Of a stretch of 64,000 nt of DNA, positions 1-10,277 are shown piece by piece. The DNA lies in the NCBI RefSeq assembly GCF_014353015.1, contig NZ_CP060704.1:3993001-4057000 (forward strand), written 5' to 3'. The position numbers and the translations under genes are program-made. The first letter of the stretch is position 1, and every line of letters begins with the position of its first letter. This stretch comes from Chitinimonas koreensis (GTDB taxonomy: Bacteria > Pseudomonadota > Gammaproteobacteria > Burkholderiales > Chitinimonadaceae). Under the pieces are notes generated by a model, which was not told where the DNA came from, ran no database searches, and saw only the letters and a program-made list of their open reading frames with translations.

Positions 1-475
1 GTCATGCGCTGCGATTATGCTTTCCGATCAAGGGTCGGACCGGCCAGGTGGATTCACTTCATGCCGTGCTAGCTTGGCGTCATGGCGACGGCGGGATGAT
101 AGCTTTCTCATGGCAATCGCTATTATCCAACAACCTGCGACCTCCGGCCCCTGAAAAAAATAGGCTCAAATTTCAGGAGCGCCCGATATGCCTACCTTGC
201 ATACAGTTCGCCGAAGCCGGAAAAACGCACCGAGCTCTCACAAGCGACCCGGCGCTTCGCACTTGCAAGCACCGAACTGCATTTCACGGCTCCGCAGGGT
301 CGCGATGACATCCCTCATTTAGAGGAAGCCTCATCGCCACCCGACCTGTATGATGCCATCCGCATTTTTCGGCCGCGCTGAACAATGTCGAGTCCAAACC
401 CGCAGCCCAGCATCACGTCCTCAGCTTCCCCCATGAGCGCATGCCCGGCTCAACATCATCCTGTAAGAGATCAAG
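1..475. other. No convincing gene upstream of the RHS locus
   Basis: This stretch holds one short rightward ORF (48-308) with an unstructured translation, no clear ribosome binding site and no recognisable domain. I see no tRNA, repeat or clear promoter. It is probably the 5' flank of the RHS gene; a purine-rich stretch (gtaagagatcaag) sits just before the TTG start at 476. Confidence 0.4.
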
Positions 476-2503
476 TTGCACAGAAATCCCCTCCCCCAGC
501 TTGGGCGCTTTGCGTTCGCCATTCTGAAGACCGCCTTGTTCCTGGCAGGTACCCCATCGCTCGCAACCGGCAACTTCGAATTTGTCGGCTGGACGAACCC
601 GGCGGGCATGCTGGAATTCATACAGACAGGTTGGTGGCGCGTCTATCCCAGCATGGCGGCCGCCAACCAGGCTTACCTCGAAGCATCGGCGGCGAAGCTC
701 GCCGCCTCCGGCTCCGGTTGCACTATCGACCATGCCGAACTGGACAAGATACCCGGCGGCTGGGCCGGCAAGTACGTAGTCAAGGAAAGCCCGACCTGCT
801 ATCCGGCCGTACCGGTGCCGGTCGTCATTTCCCGGCTGATGATCGAATGCGTGACCTGCAACGCGCCGGTTGCACCACTGGGTGGGCTGAAGCTAGCGGA
901 ACAGCGCGATTACGACTCCCCGTTGCTGTCCTTCTCGCGTTCGTACAATAGCGACGACAAGCAAGGCTCGCCGGGCCTCGGGCCGGGCTGGACCAGTAAT
1001 CTCCACGGCAAGCTACTGCAAGGCGAGCAAGGCCAATCGGTGACGCTCGTCACGGGGGACAAGCAACTCTTGTTCAACTTGGCCGGCGACAATCTGTACC
1101 TCGGGCCGGATGGCGACCCGCTGCGCAAGCTGGCGGACCGCTGGGTCCACGAGCCCGCGGGCGGACGCAAGGAGACTTACGATCTGCAAGGCCGGCTGAT
1201 CGAGACCGTGGAGGTGGGCGGCTATACCCAGGCCTACGCCTACGACGGCGACCGGCTGGCCTCGGTCCAGGATTCGTTCCGCAACGTCTGGAAGCTCGCC
1301 TATGCCAACGGCCGCCTGAGCAGTTTCACGCCGCCGGAAGGCTACGCCACGACCTATGGCTACAGCGCCGGCCAGCAGCTCACCACCGTCACCTCGCCCG
1401 ACGGCAACGTGCGCCGCTACCTCTACAAGGCGCCGGATTCGCACCTGATCGTCGGCCAGGCCGACAAGCAGAACGTCCAGACCGTAGCCTACAGCTACGA
1501 CGGCGAAAACCGTCTCTTCAAGACCGCCTTCCCGAACCGGCCGGAGGCCGAGGCGGAGACCTACCAGAGCGGCGCGACCAAGACCGTTCGGCCGGTCTCG
1601 GCCGACGGCGCCAGCCTGGTGCCCGGGCCGGAGAAGGTGATCCAGAAGGCGGCAGTCACCACGCGACTGGGCTTCGTCCAGACCTACGTCAAATCGGTCG
1701 ACGCGCTGGTCTGGGTGAACAACCGGGTGTCGGTCGAATGCGCGGACGGCTGCCCTGGCCAAGTCCTGTTCAAGCACTTCGACAAGGACGGCAATCTCGA
1801 CCAGTTGCAGACCTACGACCGGAAGGGCAAGACCGAGTACCGCGACTTCAACGCACGCGGCCTGCCCGCGGTCATCGTCGAGGCCGGCGGCACCGCCCAG
1901 GAAGTGAAGACCGAGCAGGCCTGGCATTCGGTCCTGCCGGTCCCGGTCAAGGTGACCCGGCCCGGCCAGGTCGAGGACTCGACCTACAACGACCAGGGTC
2001 AGCTGCTCGAACGCATCGAGACCGACCCGGCGACCGGCGCGCAGCGGCGCCACGCCTTCCAGTACGGCGCTTGGGGACGCCTCGCCAGCGAAACCCTGCC
2101 CGGCGGCCAGACCCTCCAGTACGAGTACGACAGCCGCGGCAACCGGCTCTCGGCGCTGGACAAATCGACCGGCCTGGCGACCCGCTATGCCGGCCACGAC
2201 TTGGTCGGCCGGGTCGGCACCGTCACCCGGCCGGACGGCAGCGTCACGGCCTACACCTACGACCGCATGGGCCGGGTGGCGAGCGTGAAGGACGCCGACC
2301 AGCTCACCCAGTTCGCCTACGACCTGGACGGGCAGCTCGCCAAGGTGGTCGAGCCAAGCGGCCGGACGCTGCTCTACGCCTACGACGCCGCCCGCCGGCT
2401 CCAGCGCGTCACCGAGCAGGGCAGCGGCTACGTCGAGTACACCCGCGACGGCCTCGGCCGCGTGATCCAGGCCTCCACCTTCGACACGGCAGGAGCGCGC
2501 TGA
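476..2503 (+). CDS. RHS/YD-repeat protein, N-terminal half (secreted)
   Basis: A 675-residue protein starting at TTG, with a hydrophobic signal-like N-terminus (residues about 8-32). A DUF6531-like entry region follows (about 120-180, with SPLLSFSRSYNS and GLGPGWTSN), then many YD repeats of the type YxYDxxGRLxxV to the end. RHS proteins form a large beta-cage that encloses a C-terminal toxin. This ORF has no RHS core motif and no toxin tip; those are in the next ORF, whose ATG overlaps this stop (ATGA at 2503-2506). The two look like one RHS protein split into separately initiated, separately exported parts. The family assignment is firm; the functional consequence of the split is inference. 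Confidence 0.85.
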   Translation: MHRNPLPQLGRFAFAILKTALFLAGTPSLATGNFEFVGWTNPAGMLEFIQTGWWRVYPSMAAANQAYLEASAAKLAASGSGCTIDHAELDKIPGGWAGKYVVKESPTCYPAVPVPVVISRLMIECVTCNAPVAPLGGLKLAEQRDYDSPLLSFSRSYNSDDKQGSPGLGPGWTSNLHGKLLQGEQGQSVTLVTGDKQLLFNLAGDNLYLGPDGDPLRKLADRWVHEPAGGRKETYDLQGRLIETVEVGGYTQAYAYDGDRLASVQDSFRNVWKLAYANGRLSSFTPPEGYATTYGYSAGQQLTTVTSPDGNVRRYLYKAPDSHLIVGQADKQNVQTVAYSYDGENRLFKTAFPNRPEAEAETYQSGATKTVRPVSADGASLVPGPEKVIQKAAVTTRLGFVQTYVKSVDALVWVNNRVSVECADGCPGQVLFKHFDKDGNLDQLQTYDRKGKTEYRDFNARGLPAVIVEAGGTAQEVKTEQAWHSVLPVPVKVTRPGQVEDSTYNDQGQLLERIETDPATGAQRRHAFQYGAWGRLASETLPGGQTLQYEYDSRGNRLSALDKSTGLATRYAGHDLVGRVGTVTRPDGSVTAYTYDRMGRVASVKDADQLTQFAYDLDGQLAKVVEPSGRTLLYAYDAARRLQRVTEQGSGYVEYTRDGLGRVIQASTFDTAGAR

Positions 2504-4869
2504 TGAGCTTCCCGATCCGATTCCATCTCACGCATCGCGCCGTGGTCTGCCGCGCCGCGCTCGCCCCCCTGCTGCTCGCGGCGGCCATACCGGCCGGCGC
2601 GGCGGAGACCGAGCGCGTCCAGTACGAATACGACGCTTTCGGCCAAGTCACCGCCCGTATCGACGGCACCGGCCAGCGCACCGCCTATACCTACGACGCC
2701 AACGGCAAGCTGAGCGGCGAGACCGACCCGCTGCAGCGCACCACGTCCTACGCCTACGACGCGCTCGGCCGGCTCAACAAGGTGACCGACGCGGCCAAAG
2801 GCAGCACGCGCTACGCCTACGATGGCCGCGACAACCTCACCAAGGTGACCGACCCGCGCAGCCTGGCAACCGAATACCAGTACGACGGCCTCGACCGCCA
2901 GATCAAGCTGACCAGCCCCGATACCGGCGTGACGAGCTGGGTGCCGCGACCCGACGGCCAGTCGCAGAGCAGGACCGACAACCTCAAGCAGACCACGCAG
3001 TACCAGTACGACGCGGCCGGCCGGTTGATCAAGGTCACCTATGCGGACGGCCAGACCGAGATCTACGCCTACGGCGCCTCGGCCTCGGGCACGTCCGCCG
3101 GCAAGCCGACGCTGGTGATCGACGGCACCGGCCAGGTCGCTTACGGCTACGACGCTGCCGGCCGCCGCAGCATCGACAACCGCACGCTGCGGGGCCGCAA
3201 CTACGTCGTCCGCTACGCCTGGGACGCCAAGGGCAACCACAAGCTGACCTACCCGAGCGGCCGGGCGGTGAACTACCTGCTCGACGCCAACGGCCACCTG
3301 TCCCGGATCGAGACCCAGATCGGTACGGCCGCGGCGGTGCCGCTGGCGACCGCCTTCGTCCAGCGCCCCTTCGGCCCGGTGGCCGGCTGGACCTTCGGCA
3401 ACGGTGAAGTGCGCAGCAGCAGCTACGACTTGGCCGGACGCATGAGCAAGCTGACGCTGGGCGACAGCACGGTGACGCTGAGCTACGACCAGGCCGGCCG
3501 GCTCACCGGCCAGCAGATTGCCGGCGGCTGGTGGGACCGCCTGCTGCAGCGGCTGGGCCTGCCGGCCGGCCAGCGCAGCAGCTACGGCTACGACGCGCTC
3601 GACCGGCTGACCAGTTGGCAGGGCGAAGGCCAGAACCGGGCCTACGGCTACGACGCCGGCGGCAACCGCACCAGCCTGACCGCGGACGGCCAGGCCTACA
3701 CGCTGACGGTGGACAAGGCCAGCAACCGGCTCACAGGCAGCGTCGGCCCGCAGGCGACGGCCTACCAGTACGACGCCAACGGCAGCCGGGTAACCGACAG
3801 CAGGCAGAGCTACCGTTACGACGCGCGCGGCCGGCTGGTCAGCGCCGGCGGCGCCGAGTACGCCGTCGATGCGCGGGGCCGGCGGCTCGCCAAGACCTGG
3901 CAGGGCGTGACCACGCTCTACCACTACGACCAGTGGGGCCGCCTGCTGGCGGAGACCGATACGCAGGGCACGACGCGGCGCGAGTACGTCTACCTGGGCC
4001 GCCAGCCGATCGCGGTGATCGATTTCGGGACCGAGATCCGCTACGTCCACACCGACCACCTCGGCACACCGCGGCTGGTGACCGATGCGGCCAAGCAACC
4101 GATCTGGGCCTGGCAGGGTGAACCCTTTGGCGCGATGGTGCCAAACGAAGACCCGTCGGGAACGAACGCGCCGTATGCATTCAACCTGCGCTTCCCGGGG
4201 CAGTACTACGACCGGGAAACAGGGCTGCACTACAATTACTTCCGCGATTACGACCCTCAGACTGGGCGGTATATCCAGAGCGATCCGATCGGGCTTGCGG
4301 GCGGGATAAATACCTATGCATATGTGAATGGGAATCCGCTTAGCCATGCCGACTCGCAAGGTCTGTTCGTAGATACTACAGGTGCATATACCGGGATTTC
4401 GGTGTCGGCGGGGGCGGCTACAGGCACATCTGCCGCTGTCGCTGGAGCAGGGATCGGCGCAGCTGCATTAGGCGGCGTCGGTATTGGCCTTGGATTTAAT
4501 TGGGCGTGGGAAAAGATTGCTGGCCAGCCACTGGGAGGAAGCATTTATGATCTTTTCCATCCCGAGCCAAGCAGCCAATTGCCCGGTGGCAATGCCACTA
4601 CTCAAGCTCCATATACACATCTACAAGAGGAAGAAGCAAGAAACGTCAAACCGGATGTTTTTGCTTGTGCCGCAGGTGGAAACGGCAAGAAAAACCATTG
4701 CGGCGAAATTGCCAATGCCATTGCAGTTCTTAAATCCCAGATTTCCTGGCGGAAAACGGACTTGAATCCAGAATCACCATCTTACATGAGCCATAAAGCA
4801 TGGATCGACAAGACGTTAAACCCTAAGCTCGCGGAGCTAGAACGGTTCTACCGTGATGCTTGCCAGTAA
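2503..4869 (+). CDS. RHS/YD-repeat protein, C-terminal half with toxin-like tip
   Basis: A 788-residue protein. Residues 1-31 form a clear Sec-type signal peptide (RAALAPLLLAAAIPAGAAE), followed by YD repeats up to about 560 and the conserved RHS core (YDRETGLHYNYFRDYDPQTG, then RYIQSDPIGLAGG and NTYAYVNGNPL) at about 565-615. The last ~165 residues are unlike the repeats, less GC-rich, and begin with a Gly/Ala-rich hydrophobic stretch; this is where RHS toxins vary. I do not recognise the toxin fold. The ORF is open upstream of 2503 in this frame, but the signal peptide and the ATGA overlap with the preceding RHS ORF favour the ATG at 2503. The next gene overlaps the 3' end, as expected for an immunity gene. 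Confidence 0.85.
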   Translation: MSFPIRFHLTHRAVVCRAALAPLLLAAAIPAGAAETERVQYEYDAFGQVTARIDGTGQRTAYTYDANGKLSGETDPLQRTTSYAYDALGRLNKVTDAAKGSTRYAYDGRDNLTKVTDPRSLATEYQYDGLDRQIKLTSPDTGVTSWVPRPDGQSQSRTDNLKQTTQYQYDAAGRLIKVTYADGQTEIYAYGASASGTSAGKPTLVIDGTGQVAYGYDAAGRRSIDNRTLRGRNYVVRYAWDAKGNHKLTYPSGRAVNYLLDANGHLSRIETQIGTAAAVPLATAFVQRPFGPVAGWTFGNGEVRSSSYDLAGRMSKLTLGDSTVTLSYDQAGRLTGQQIAGGWWDRLLQRLGLPAGQRSSYGYDALDRLTSWQGEGQNRAYGYDAGGNRTSLTADGQAYTLTVDKASNRLTGSVGPQATAYQYDANGSRVTDSRQSYRYDARGRLVSAGGAEYAVDARGRRLAKTWQGVTTLYHYDQWGRLLAETDTQGTTRREYVYLGRQPIAVIDFGTEIRYVHTDHLGTPRLVTDAAKQPIWAWQGEPFGAMVPNEDPSGTNAPYAFNLRFPGQYYDRETGLHYNYFRDYDPQTGRYIQSDPIGLAGGINTYAYVNGNPLSHADSQGLFVDTTGAYTGISVSAGAATGTSAAVAGAGIGAAALGGVGIGLGFNWAWEKIAGQPLGGSIYDLFHPEPSSQLPGGNATTQAPYTHLQEEEARNVKPDVFACAAGGNGKKNHCGEIANAIAVLKSQISWRKTDLNPESPSYMSHKAWIDKTLNPKLAELERFYRDACQ

Positions 4870-5404
4870 TTATCAGGCAACGCCTAAGCTTAACCTATCA
4901 AGAAATCAATATATGGACCAACTACTGGAAATCGAAGTAGCCCGACTGGACGGATATATCCATGGTATTACTGAGCTAAGCGGCAAGATCAGGGAGCATC
5001 TTGGCGCCGCATACTTGATATCACGCGACGATAAAAACAAAAACGTGACCGACTTGCTCATCGAACATTATGCCCAACAAACGCAGTTGGAATTTTCAAG
5101 CGTCAACGAGCTTCCTGGCGGGCTTGGTGAACTTGAAGCAGAGCTATGTGATTACTTGGCGGTCGATGTACTCGGCATCGCGGCCGGCCTCTCGGATGAA
5201 GCAATACTGGATCGCAAGAAATATCTGTCATTCAGAGTAATGGACATGCTCAGAATAATTCGTGACCATTTAGGATCTTGCGCCGGAATTCTTAAGCTCG
5301 AACGGTATAACATCACCTACAAGACGCAATGCGTCTATTTTGGCTTACTGTTCGATAGTGCCTTGCTTGTCTTGCAATTCAACAAAATGTCTTATGACGA
5401 CTGA
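4856..5404 (+). CDS. Probable cognate immunity protein of the RHS tip
   Basis: A 182-residue soluble, mostly helical protein without recognisable family. It overlaps the end of the RHS toxin gene by 14 bases, lies on the same strand, and is visibly AT-richer than the RHS repeats, like the toxin tip itself. A small unrelated ORF directly after a polymorphic RHS tip is the standard place for an immunity gene. The start is uncertain: GTG 4853, ATG 4856 or ATG 4913 (MDQLLEIEV) are all possible and none has a strong ribosome binding site. The role is inferred from position only. Confidence 0.6.
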   Translation: MLASNYQATPKLNLSRNQYMDQLLEIEVARLDGYIHGITELSGKIREHLGAAYLISRDDKNKNVTDLLIEHYAQQTQLEFSSVNELPGGLGELEAELCDYLAVDVLGIAAGLSDEAILDRKKYLSFRVMDMLRIIRDHLGSCAGILKLERYNITYKTQCVYFGLLFDSALLVLQFNKMSYDD

Positions 5405-5562
5405 GCTGGCTTGACCGGAGCCGGTATGAACAGGATGCAGGCCTACTCACCGAGAATCGATCAGATTTCCACAGAGGCTGTGGATAACCATTACTAGGCT
5501 TGGAAATTGTGCTTGCCGATCAAGCCTCGAACTGACCTGCTCACAATTTGAGCACCCCAGGA

Positions 5563-5592
5563 GAAAAGCAGCCCCGCGCAAGGCAGGGCTGA
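5563..5592 (-). terminator. Rho-independent terminator of the leftward ICE operon
   Basis: Read leftward, a stem AGCCCTGC/GCGGGGCT with a 5-base loop and one mismatch is followed by GCTTTTCTCC. It lies directly after the helicase stop codon at 5596. Confidence 0.55.
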
Positions 5593-5595
5593 AAG

Positions 5596-8261
5596 TTAAT
5601 CCTGGTTGGGCTGCAGGATGGTGATGACGGGCTCGCCGGCGTCGCCCGGGCCGATGTGCAGCTTGAGCTGCACTTCTTCGGCTTGCTGTGAAACGCCGTC
5701 GCGCGGCACCCGCAGCACGCTGAAGAGCCGCTCCGGTCCGTCCCCCGCCTGCCGTGCCGCCAGGAACGCCATCCACAGCACGTCCCACAGCCGACCGGCC
5801 TCGTCCTGCACGGTCTGGGCCCGATCATCGTCATCCGTCCAGCTGACGCAGTCGTCCCATACTTCGCACGTCATCGCCACCGGCACCTTGAAGCCCGCTT
5901 CGCGGCCGGTTGCGCTGACGTCGACGAGGGTACCGTCTTCGATCAGCTGAGCACGGGTAATACCGTAGACCACTTCACCGAACAGGTCGTCCTGGCCAGG
6001 GCCTGGCTGCGCCGGCATCGATGCCGGGGCCGCGACCAGCTGCTTGGCCAGCGCGACCTCCACGCTGTCGCCGGCGTCGTTGAGGATGTCCAGGCCGGAG
6101 TCCGGCATATCGCCCGACGTCGACATGGCCACGGCGATTTTTTTCGCCATCAGCTCGAGGCACGCCATCTGGGCCGTGCCCTGGTAGCCCAGGAACTCGA
6201 CCTTGCAGGCCTGCTTCTGCCCGATCCGCCACGCCCGCTTGGCTGCCTGCATCAGCGTGTACACGTTGTAGCCGGACTGCAGAAAGACGATGGTCGGAAA
6301 CTCCAGCAGATCCAGGCCGGTTTTGACGAGCTCGGGATTGGTCAGCAGCACGTCGACGTCGCGGTCGACCTGCTCGGCCAACCAGTCCTCGCGCTGTTCC
6401 GCCGGCACGGTCGCCTTCAATACCGCCACCTTCAGGCCGGCCCGCTCCAGCAGCCGCTGCAGGCGTACCGTCGTGTCGCGTGTCCCCGTGTAGACCGTGT
6501 AGGCCAGCACCCGCCGCCCCAACCGCTTCTCCGCCTGGCAGCGCCGAATCAGCTCGGCCTCCTTGGGCAGCGGCGTCAAATCGTCGGCGATCGCCGGGAG
6601 CGAAACCAACACCGACCTGGTGCGGGGATGGCGCACGACCTCCGGACGGAACGCGCAGTCCGGCCAGGCCAGCAGCGCGTTGAGCACGACACCCAACAGC
6701 GACTTGTCACCGCGGCGGAGCGCCTGGCGCAGCTCGCCCTGCAGCTTGCCGGCGAGCTCCCGATAGCACCTCGCCTGCGCATCCGACATCGTCACGGGGT
6801 CGAACGCTTCGCTATAGGGCGGAAGCACATCACCGACCTGTTTCAGCTTGAGGAAGACGGTGATCGGCAGCACGAAGCGCATGACGCCTTTCGGGCCGAA
6901 GCCCGGCGCCTTGGTCGTCCGGTGCTGGATCTTGTTGCCCTTGGCCGTACGGTGCGACTGCTCGCTGCGCTCTCGATAGATGTCCTTGAGCACGCCGTGC
7001 TGACGCAGGAAGGCCATGCAGGCCGGCGTCAGCGAACGACGGGCATTATGGCGGAAGCCGTCTTCGATCATCATCCGAGGGTTCAGCCGGTGTAGCAGAT
7101 AGAACAAGTCGTCCGCGTAGCCCCCCATCAGCGTGCCGGTCAGCAGGAGGGTCTTGCGACACTTCCTGGCCAGCACACCCATGGCCTGCCCCTGCGCCGA
7201 ACCCTCGTTCTTGTACTCGTGTCCCTCGTCGACGACCAGGCACCCGAAGTAGCCGTGCGGCAGGTAGCGCTTCACGAACTCGGTCGGCTGGTAGCCCCTT
7301 GGCCGAAGCAGATCTCGGTGTGGGCGAAGGCGCGTTCCATGCGCGCGGCCTGGCGGTCGCTGAACAACAGGTCGCCGTCGCGATCGAGCATGTTGATGAA
7401 CTCGAACACGTTGTCTTCCAGCATCGCGGACAACGACTCGGCACCGACCTGTTCGATCAAGCGGCTGGCCGTCTTCTCTCCGATCGTGGGCAGTCGGCGC
7501 AAGGCCTTGTCCACCATCGTACGCAGGCGATCGCCGCCGAGCTTTTCATTCACCAGCGACCACAGCGCCTCCTTACAGCCGGGGCACGTACGCCGGTGCT
7601 CACCCAGCCAGTCCGTCGCCCGCAGCGGAGACAGCCAGCGCCCCTCCTCGTCCTGCAAGAGGTCGCCGCAACGCGGGCAGGCCGCATATCGGCCAGATAC
7701 GCGCTCGAGGCCTTCACCGATCGCCAGCGCACGTACCGCGAAAGCCGGCCGCCAGTTGAATCCCATGCGCATGCGGACCCGCCCGAGGATAAAGTATTCG
7801 GGCGCCTGCGGCGCGGCGTTGAACTGCCTGAGCTGCAGCAGCTTACGCAGCGTATCCGGACCGTTGAGGATCCAGACCCTGGCATCAGGTACGGTCATGC
7901 GGATCTCGCGGCGCCACTTGTACACCAGGTGCGGCGGCGCGATGACCAAGGTGCGCTTGAAGCCGGCATAGTGGAGCAGCACGGCCGTGGCGATACCCAT
8001 CAGCGTCTTGCCGGTGCCCATTTCGGCGTTGATCACTCCGGCGGGCTGATCGTGCACCGCCAGCAGCTGGTACATCGCCTGAATGACCTTGCGCTGGGCC
8101 GGGAACGGTAGGCGGCTCAGGGTATCCAGCGTCGCGTCGACCAAGGGATCCTCGTCGACGAACAACGGCGGGTTCTGGCGCCGTACCGCGTCCAGCAGGG
8201 TCGGCTTGAAGTCCTGGATGAATTCGGCCAGGCCCAAGGTACGTTCGTGAGTGGTGTGCAT
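5596..8261 (-). pseudogene. SNF2-type DNA helicase/ATPase of the ICE, interrupted by a -1 frameshift
   Basis: Two adjacent frames together encode an ~888-residue SNF2/DEAD-like helicase. The first (7272-8261) has the P-loop AEMGTGKTLMG near residue 80 and zinc-binding pairs CPRC and CPGC. The second (from about 7290) has the DEGH Walker B (VVDEGHEYKN), the LLTGTLMGG motif and the helicase C-domain with AAKRAWRIGQ. Neither half alone has all motifs. The break is at a run of four G near 7296: one more G would join ...EICFGQ to GYQPTEFVKRY. Start: ATG 8261 with GAAGG before it. It is the last gene of the leftward operon and has a stem-loop leader (8283-8310). Such helicases are common in pKLC102/ICEclc-like elements. 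The shift is either a real mutation or a one-base sequence error. Confidence 0.75.
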
Positions 8262-8339
8262 GTTGTGCCTTCGAAAGTGAAGGCGGGCCTCCCCCGACGG
8301 GCAGGCCCGCGAGGGTGGATGAAAGGGAATGAAGCCGCG

Positions 8340-8996
8340 TCAGGTGACCAGGTGTTCGATCAAGCAGTGATCAGTCGGCACGGGTGTGCTGTCGAGTCCG
8401 ATCACGCCCTGCTTGATCAGCCTCGAGACGCGCTCGGCGAAGTCTTCGGGCAATACCAGGTGCAACGCGGCCAAGCGGCCGAGTGGCGGATAGCTGGTGC
8501 GCTTCATCCAGGTCAGGTTGGCAGCCCCGACGGCCTCGAGCACCGGCTGACGCCATTCATCCAGCAATGGCAGCGGAGACAGCTGTTTGATGGTGGCCCA
8601 CACCGCCGAGGCGACGTCGCGGGCCGTTGGCGCCGGCGCCGGCCAAAGCAGCCAGGCCGAGCGATTGGCCCGATCGAGCTGGGCCAAGCGCGTGTCGTAG
8701 AGCCACATGTGGTTCAACTGGCCGAACAACGTCGCCGGCAGCCTGCCCATGTGCTTGTCCTGCCGCTCGGGATTGCCGATCGGCACCTTGACGACCCGGC
8801 CGCCGGTCTCCGGCATGGCCGGATCCAGGGTGAGTTCGCCGACACCGCCCTGCGTCGCGGGAAGCGTGAACGCCGCCAGCATCTGCTGCAGCGCGCCGTC
8901 GCGGCCGTAGCAGCTCAGGAGCAGCAGCTCGCCGGTCGGAGCGCGCAGACACGCGTCGCAGAACACCTCAGGAAATTCGCGGATCTGGTACGTCAT
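8340..8996 (-). CDS. ICE-associated protein of unknown function
   Basis: A 218-residue soluble protein with no domain I can name. The chosen start, ATG 8996 (MTYQIREFPEVF), has GGAGG upstream and overlaps the stop of the preceding gene (ATGA). N-terminal residues include CDAC, but no complete zinc-binding set is visible. It is co-transcribed between an unknown small gene and the helicase, in the block shared by many mobile ICEs. A role in element maintenance is inference from position. Confidence 0.7.
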   Translation of the reverse strand: MTYQIREFPEVFCDACLRAPTGELLLLSCYGRDGALQQMLAAFTLPATQGGVGELTLDPAMPETGGRVVKVPIGNPERQDKHMGRLPATLFGQLNHMWLYDTRLAQLDRANRSAWLLWPAPAPTARDVASAVWATIKQLSPLPLLDEWRQPVLEAVGAANLTWMKRTSYPPLGRLAALHLVLPEDFAERVSRLIKQGVIGLDSTPVPTDHCLIEHLVT

Positions 8997-9301
8997 GGCG
9001 CCTCCGCGACACTGGCCGCGAGCGGCACGGCGCAACATGCCGCAAGATCGGCAAAGTGAGCAGGCACCTCGGACGGATCGCCCGCCCGATAGTTGTCCCA
9101 GTCGAACATCACCACGTCCACTGCTTCATCCACCACATAGTCGCCGACCCCGTCCGCCACCACGATCAGTACCCGCGGTTTAGCCAGCGGCAGCCGGGCG
9201 AACCGGCCACTCAGCCAATCGACCAGGTCCGCCCCGTTGACCTCGCTTCCATCGACCAGGCCGGGAAACGCGGCGGCCAACTCGTGCTGCAATGCATCCA
9301 T
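8993..9301 (-). CDS. Small acidic ICE protein, unknown function
   Basis: A 102-residue protein starting MDALQHELAAAF. The frame stays open further upstream, but that extension runs through a stem-loop leader (9331-9347) and GGAGAGA precedes ATG 9301, so the short form is preferred. It is acidic overall, ends in Ala/Val-rich sequence, and shares an ATGA overlap with the next gene. No family recognised. Confidence 0.65.
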   Translation of the reverse strand: MDALQHELAAAFPGLVDGSEVNGADLVDWLSGRFARLPLAKPRVLIVVADGVGDYVVDEAVDVVMFDWDNYRAGDPSEVPAHFADLAACCAVPLAASVAEAP

Positions 9302-9367
9302 ATCGCTCTCTCCAAGGATGCGGGCGGCCCGCGGGCCGAAACCCCGCGGGTTGAAAATCAATGCCGC

Positions 9368-10192
9368 TCAGGCAGCACGTCGTTGCCGCGCCGCCTGCAG
9401 CACTTCTACTTTTGCAAGCAGCCAGCTGCCGTCGTCGATCAGGCTGGCGATCACGACCGCCAGTTCGTTGAAGTACACCCCGGTACGGGCCTGTACCTCG
9501 TCCAGGCTGCCCGCTTCGATCAGGTACAGGTCGTACCAGTCGGCACCCCGGTTGTAGCGGATGTCGAGATGGCCTCGGTGCTTGGTCGTCTGCACCGAAA
9601 AGCGCAGTGCAGGCGCGATCCGACCGAGATCCTTGTCGTCGACGTCGCGATAGTCGACACGAGGGGAATCGCCGCCGGCGTCGAGCAGGAGCTGCGCCAG
9701 CGTGCGGTAGCGGTCGGGCGCCGATAGCTGTTCGACTTGCTCGATCAGCGCGAGCAAATGCGGGGACCGCAACGCCGACTTGTCGATCGGCAGCGGTGAA
9801 ACCCGCTCACCGAGCTTGAAGACATCGAAGACGACGTCGCCGTAACGCTCCTGGATAGGTGCGTCCAGGCGCGTGCCATCAAAGCGCCGGCGCGCATAGG
9901 GCGTGATCCGGACCTGATCGCCCAAAGCGGGCTGGAACGCCAGCAACGACCTCGCCGCGACGAAGAACGAGGCGCGGCCGGTCTTCAGCAGCAGCCAATC
10001 TTCGCTGAGCTCGACCACCTTGCCCTCTTCCGGCTTGAGATCTACGTGGATACCCAAGGCGTTGCACTGACGGCCCAGGTCGGGGGTATAGCAGGACCGG
10101 TCATAGCGTCGTGCGTTGCTCGCCAGATGTTGCCGCACAACGCTGTGCAGCCAGGCCTGAGCGGATTCACGATTGAGGGTCTGAATTTGCAT
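9368..10192 (-). CDS. ICE-associated protein of unknown function
   Basis: A 274-residue soluble protein. Start ATG 10192 (MQIQTLNRESAQ) with AAAGGAAG upstream; the longer frame to 10225 reads through the leader stem-loop (10216-10247) and is not preferred. Basic and aromatic residues are spread evenly, with no membrane segment and no nuclease or ATPase motif that I can see. It lies between the methyltransferase-like gene and a small acidic gene in the same operon. Confidence 0.65.
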   Translation of the reverse strand: MQIQTLNRESAQAWLHSVVRQHLASNARRYDRSCYTPDLGRQCNALGIHVDLKPEEGKVVELSEDWLLLKTGRASFFVAARSLLAFQPALGDQVRITPYARRRFDGTRLDAPIQERYGDVVFDVFKLGERVSPLPIDKSALRSPHLLALIEQVEQLSAPDRYRTLAQLLLDAGGDSPRVDYRDVDDKDLGRIAPALRFSVQTTKHRGHLDIRYNRGADWYDLYLIEAGSLDEVQARTGVYFNELAVVIASLIDDGSWLLAKVEVLQAARQRRAA

Positions 10193-10277
10193 GGGGGCTT
10201 CCTTTCGGGTTGAAAGGGATCCCACTTCCCCTGGGAAATGGAATCCCGAGGGGGTAGATGAAAACTGAACTACGAAG

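Noticed and set aside
1013..4359. Long leftward ORFs opposite the RHS genes
   Set aside because: Shadow frames of GC-rich repeats; low-complexity Ala/Val/Gly/Arg translations without domains.
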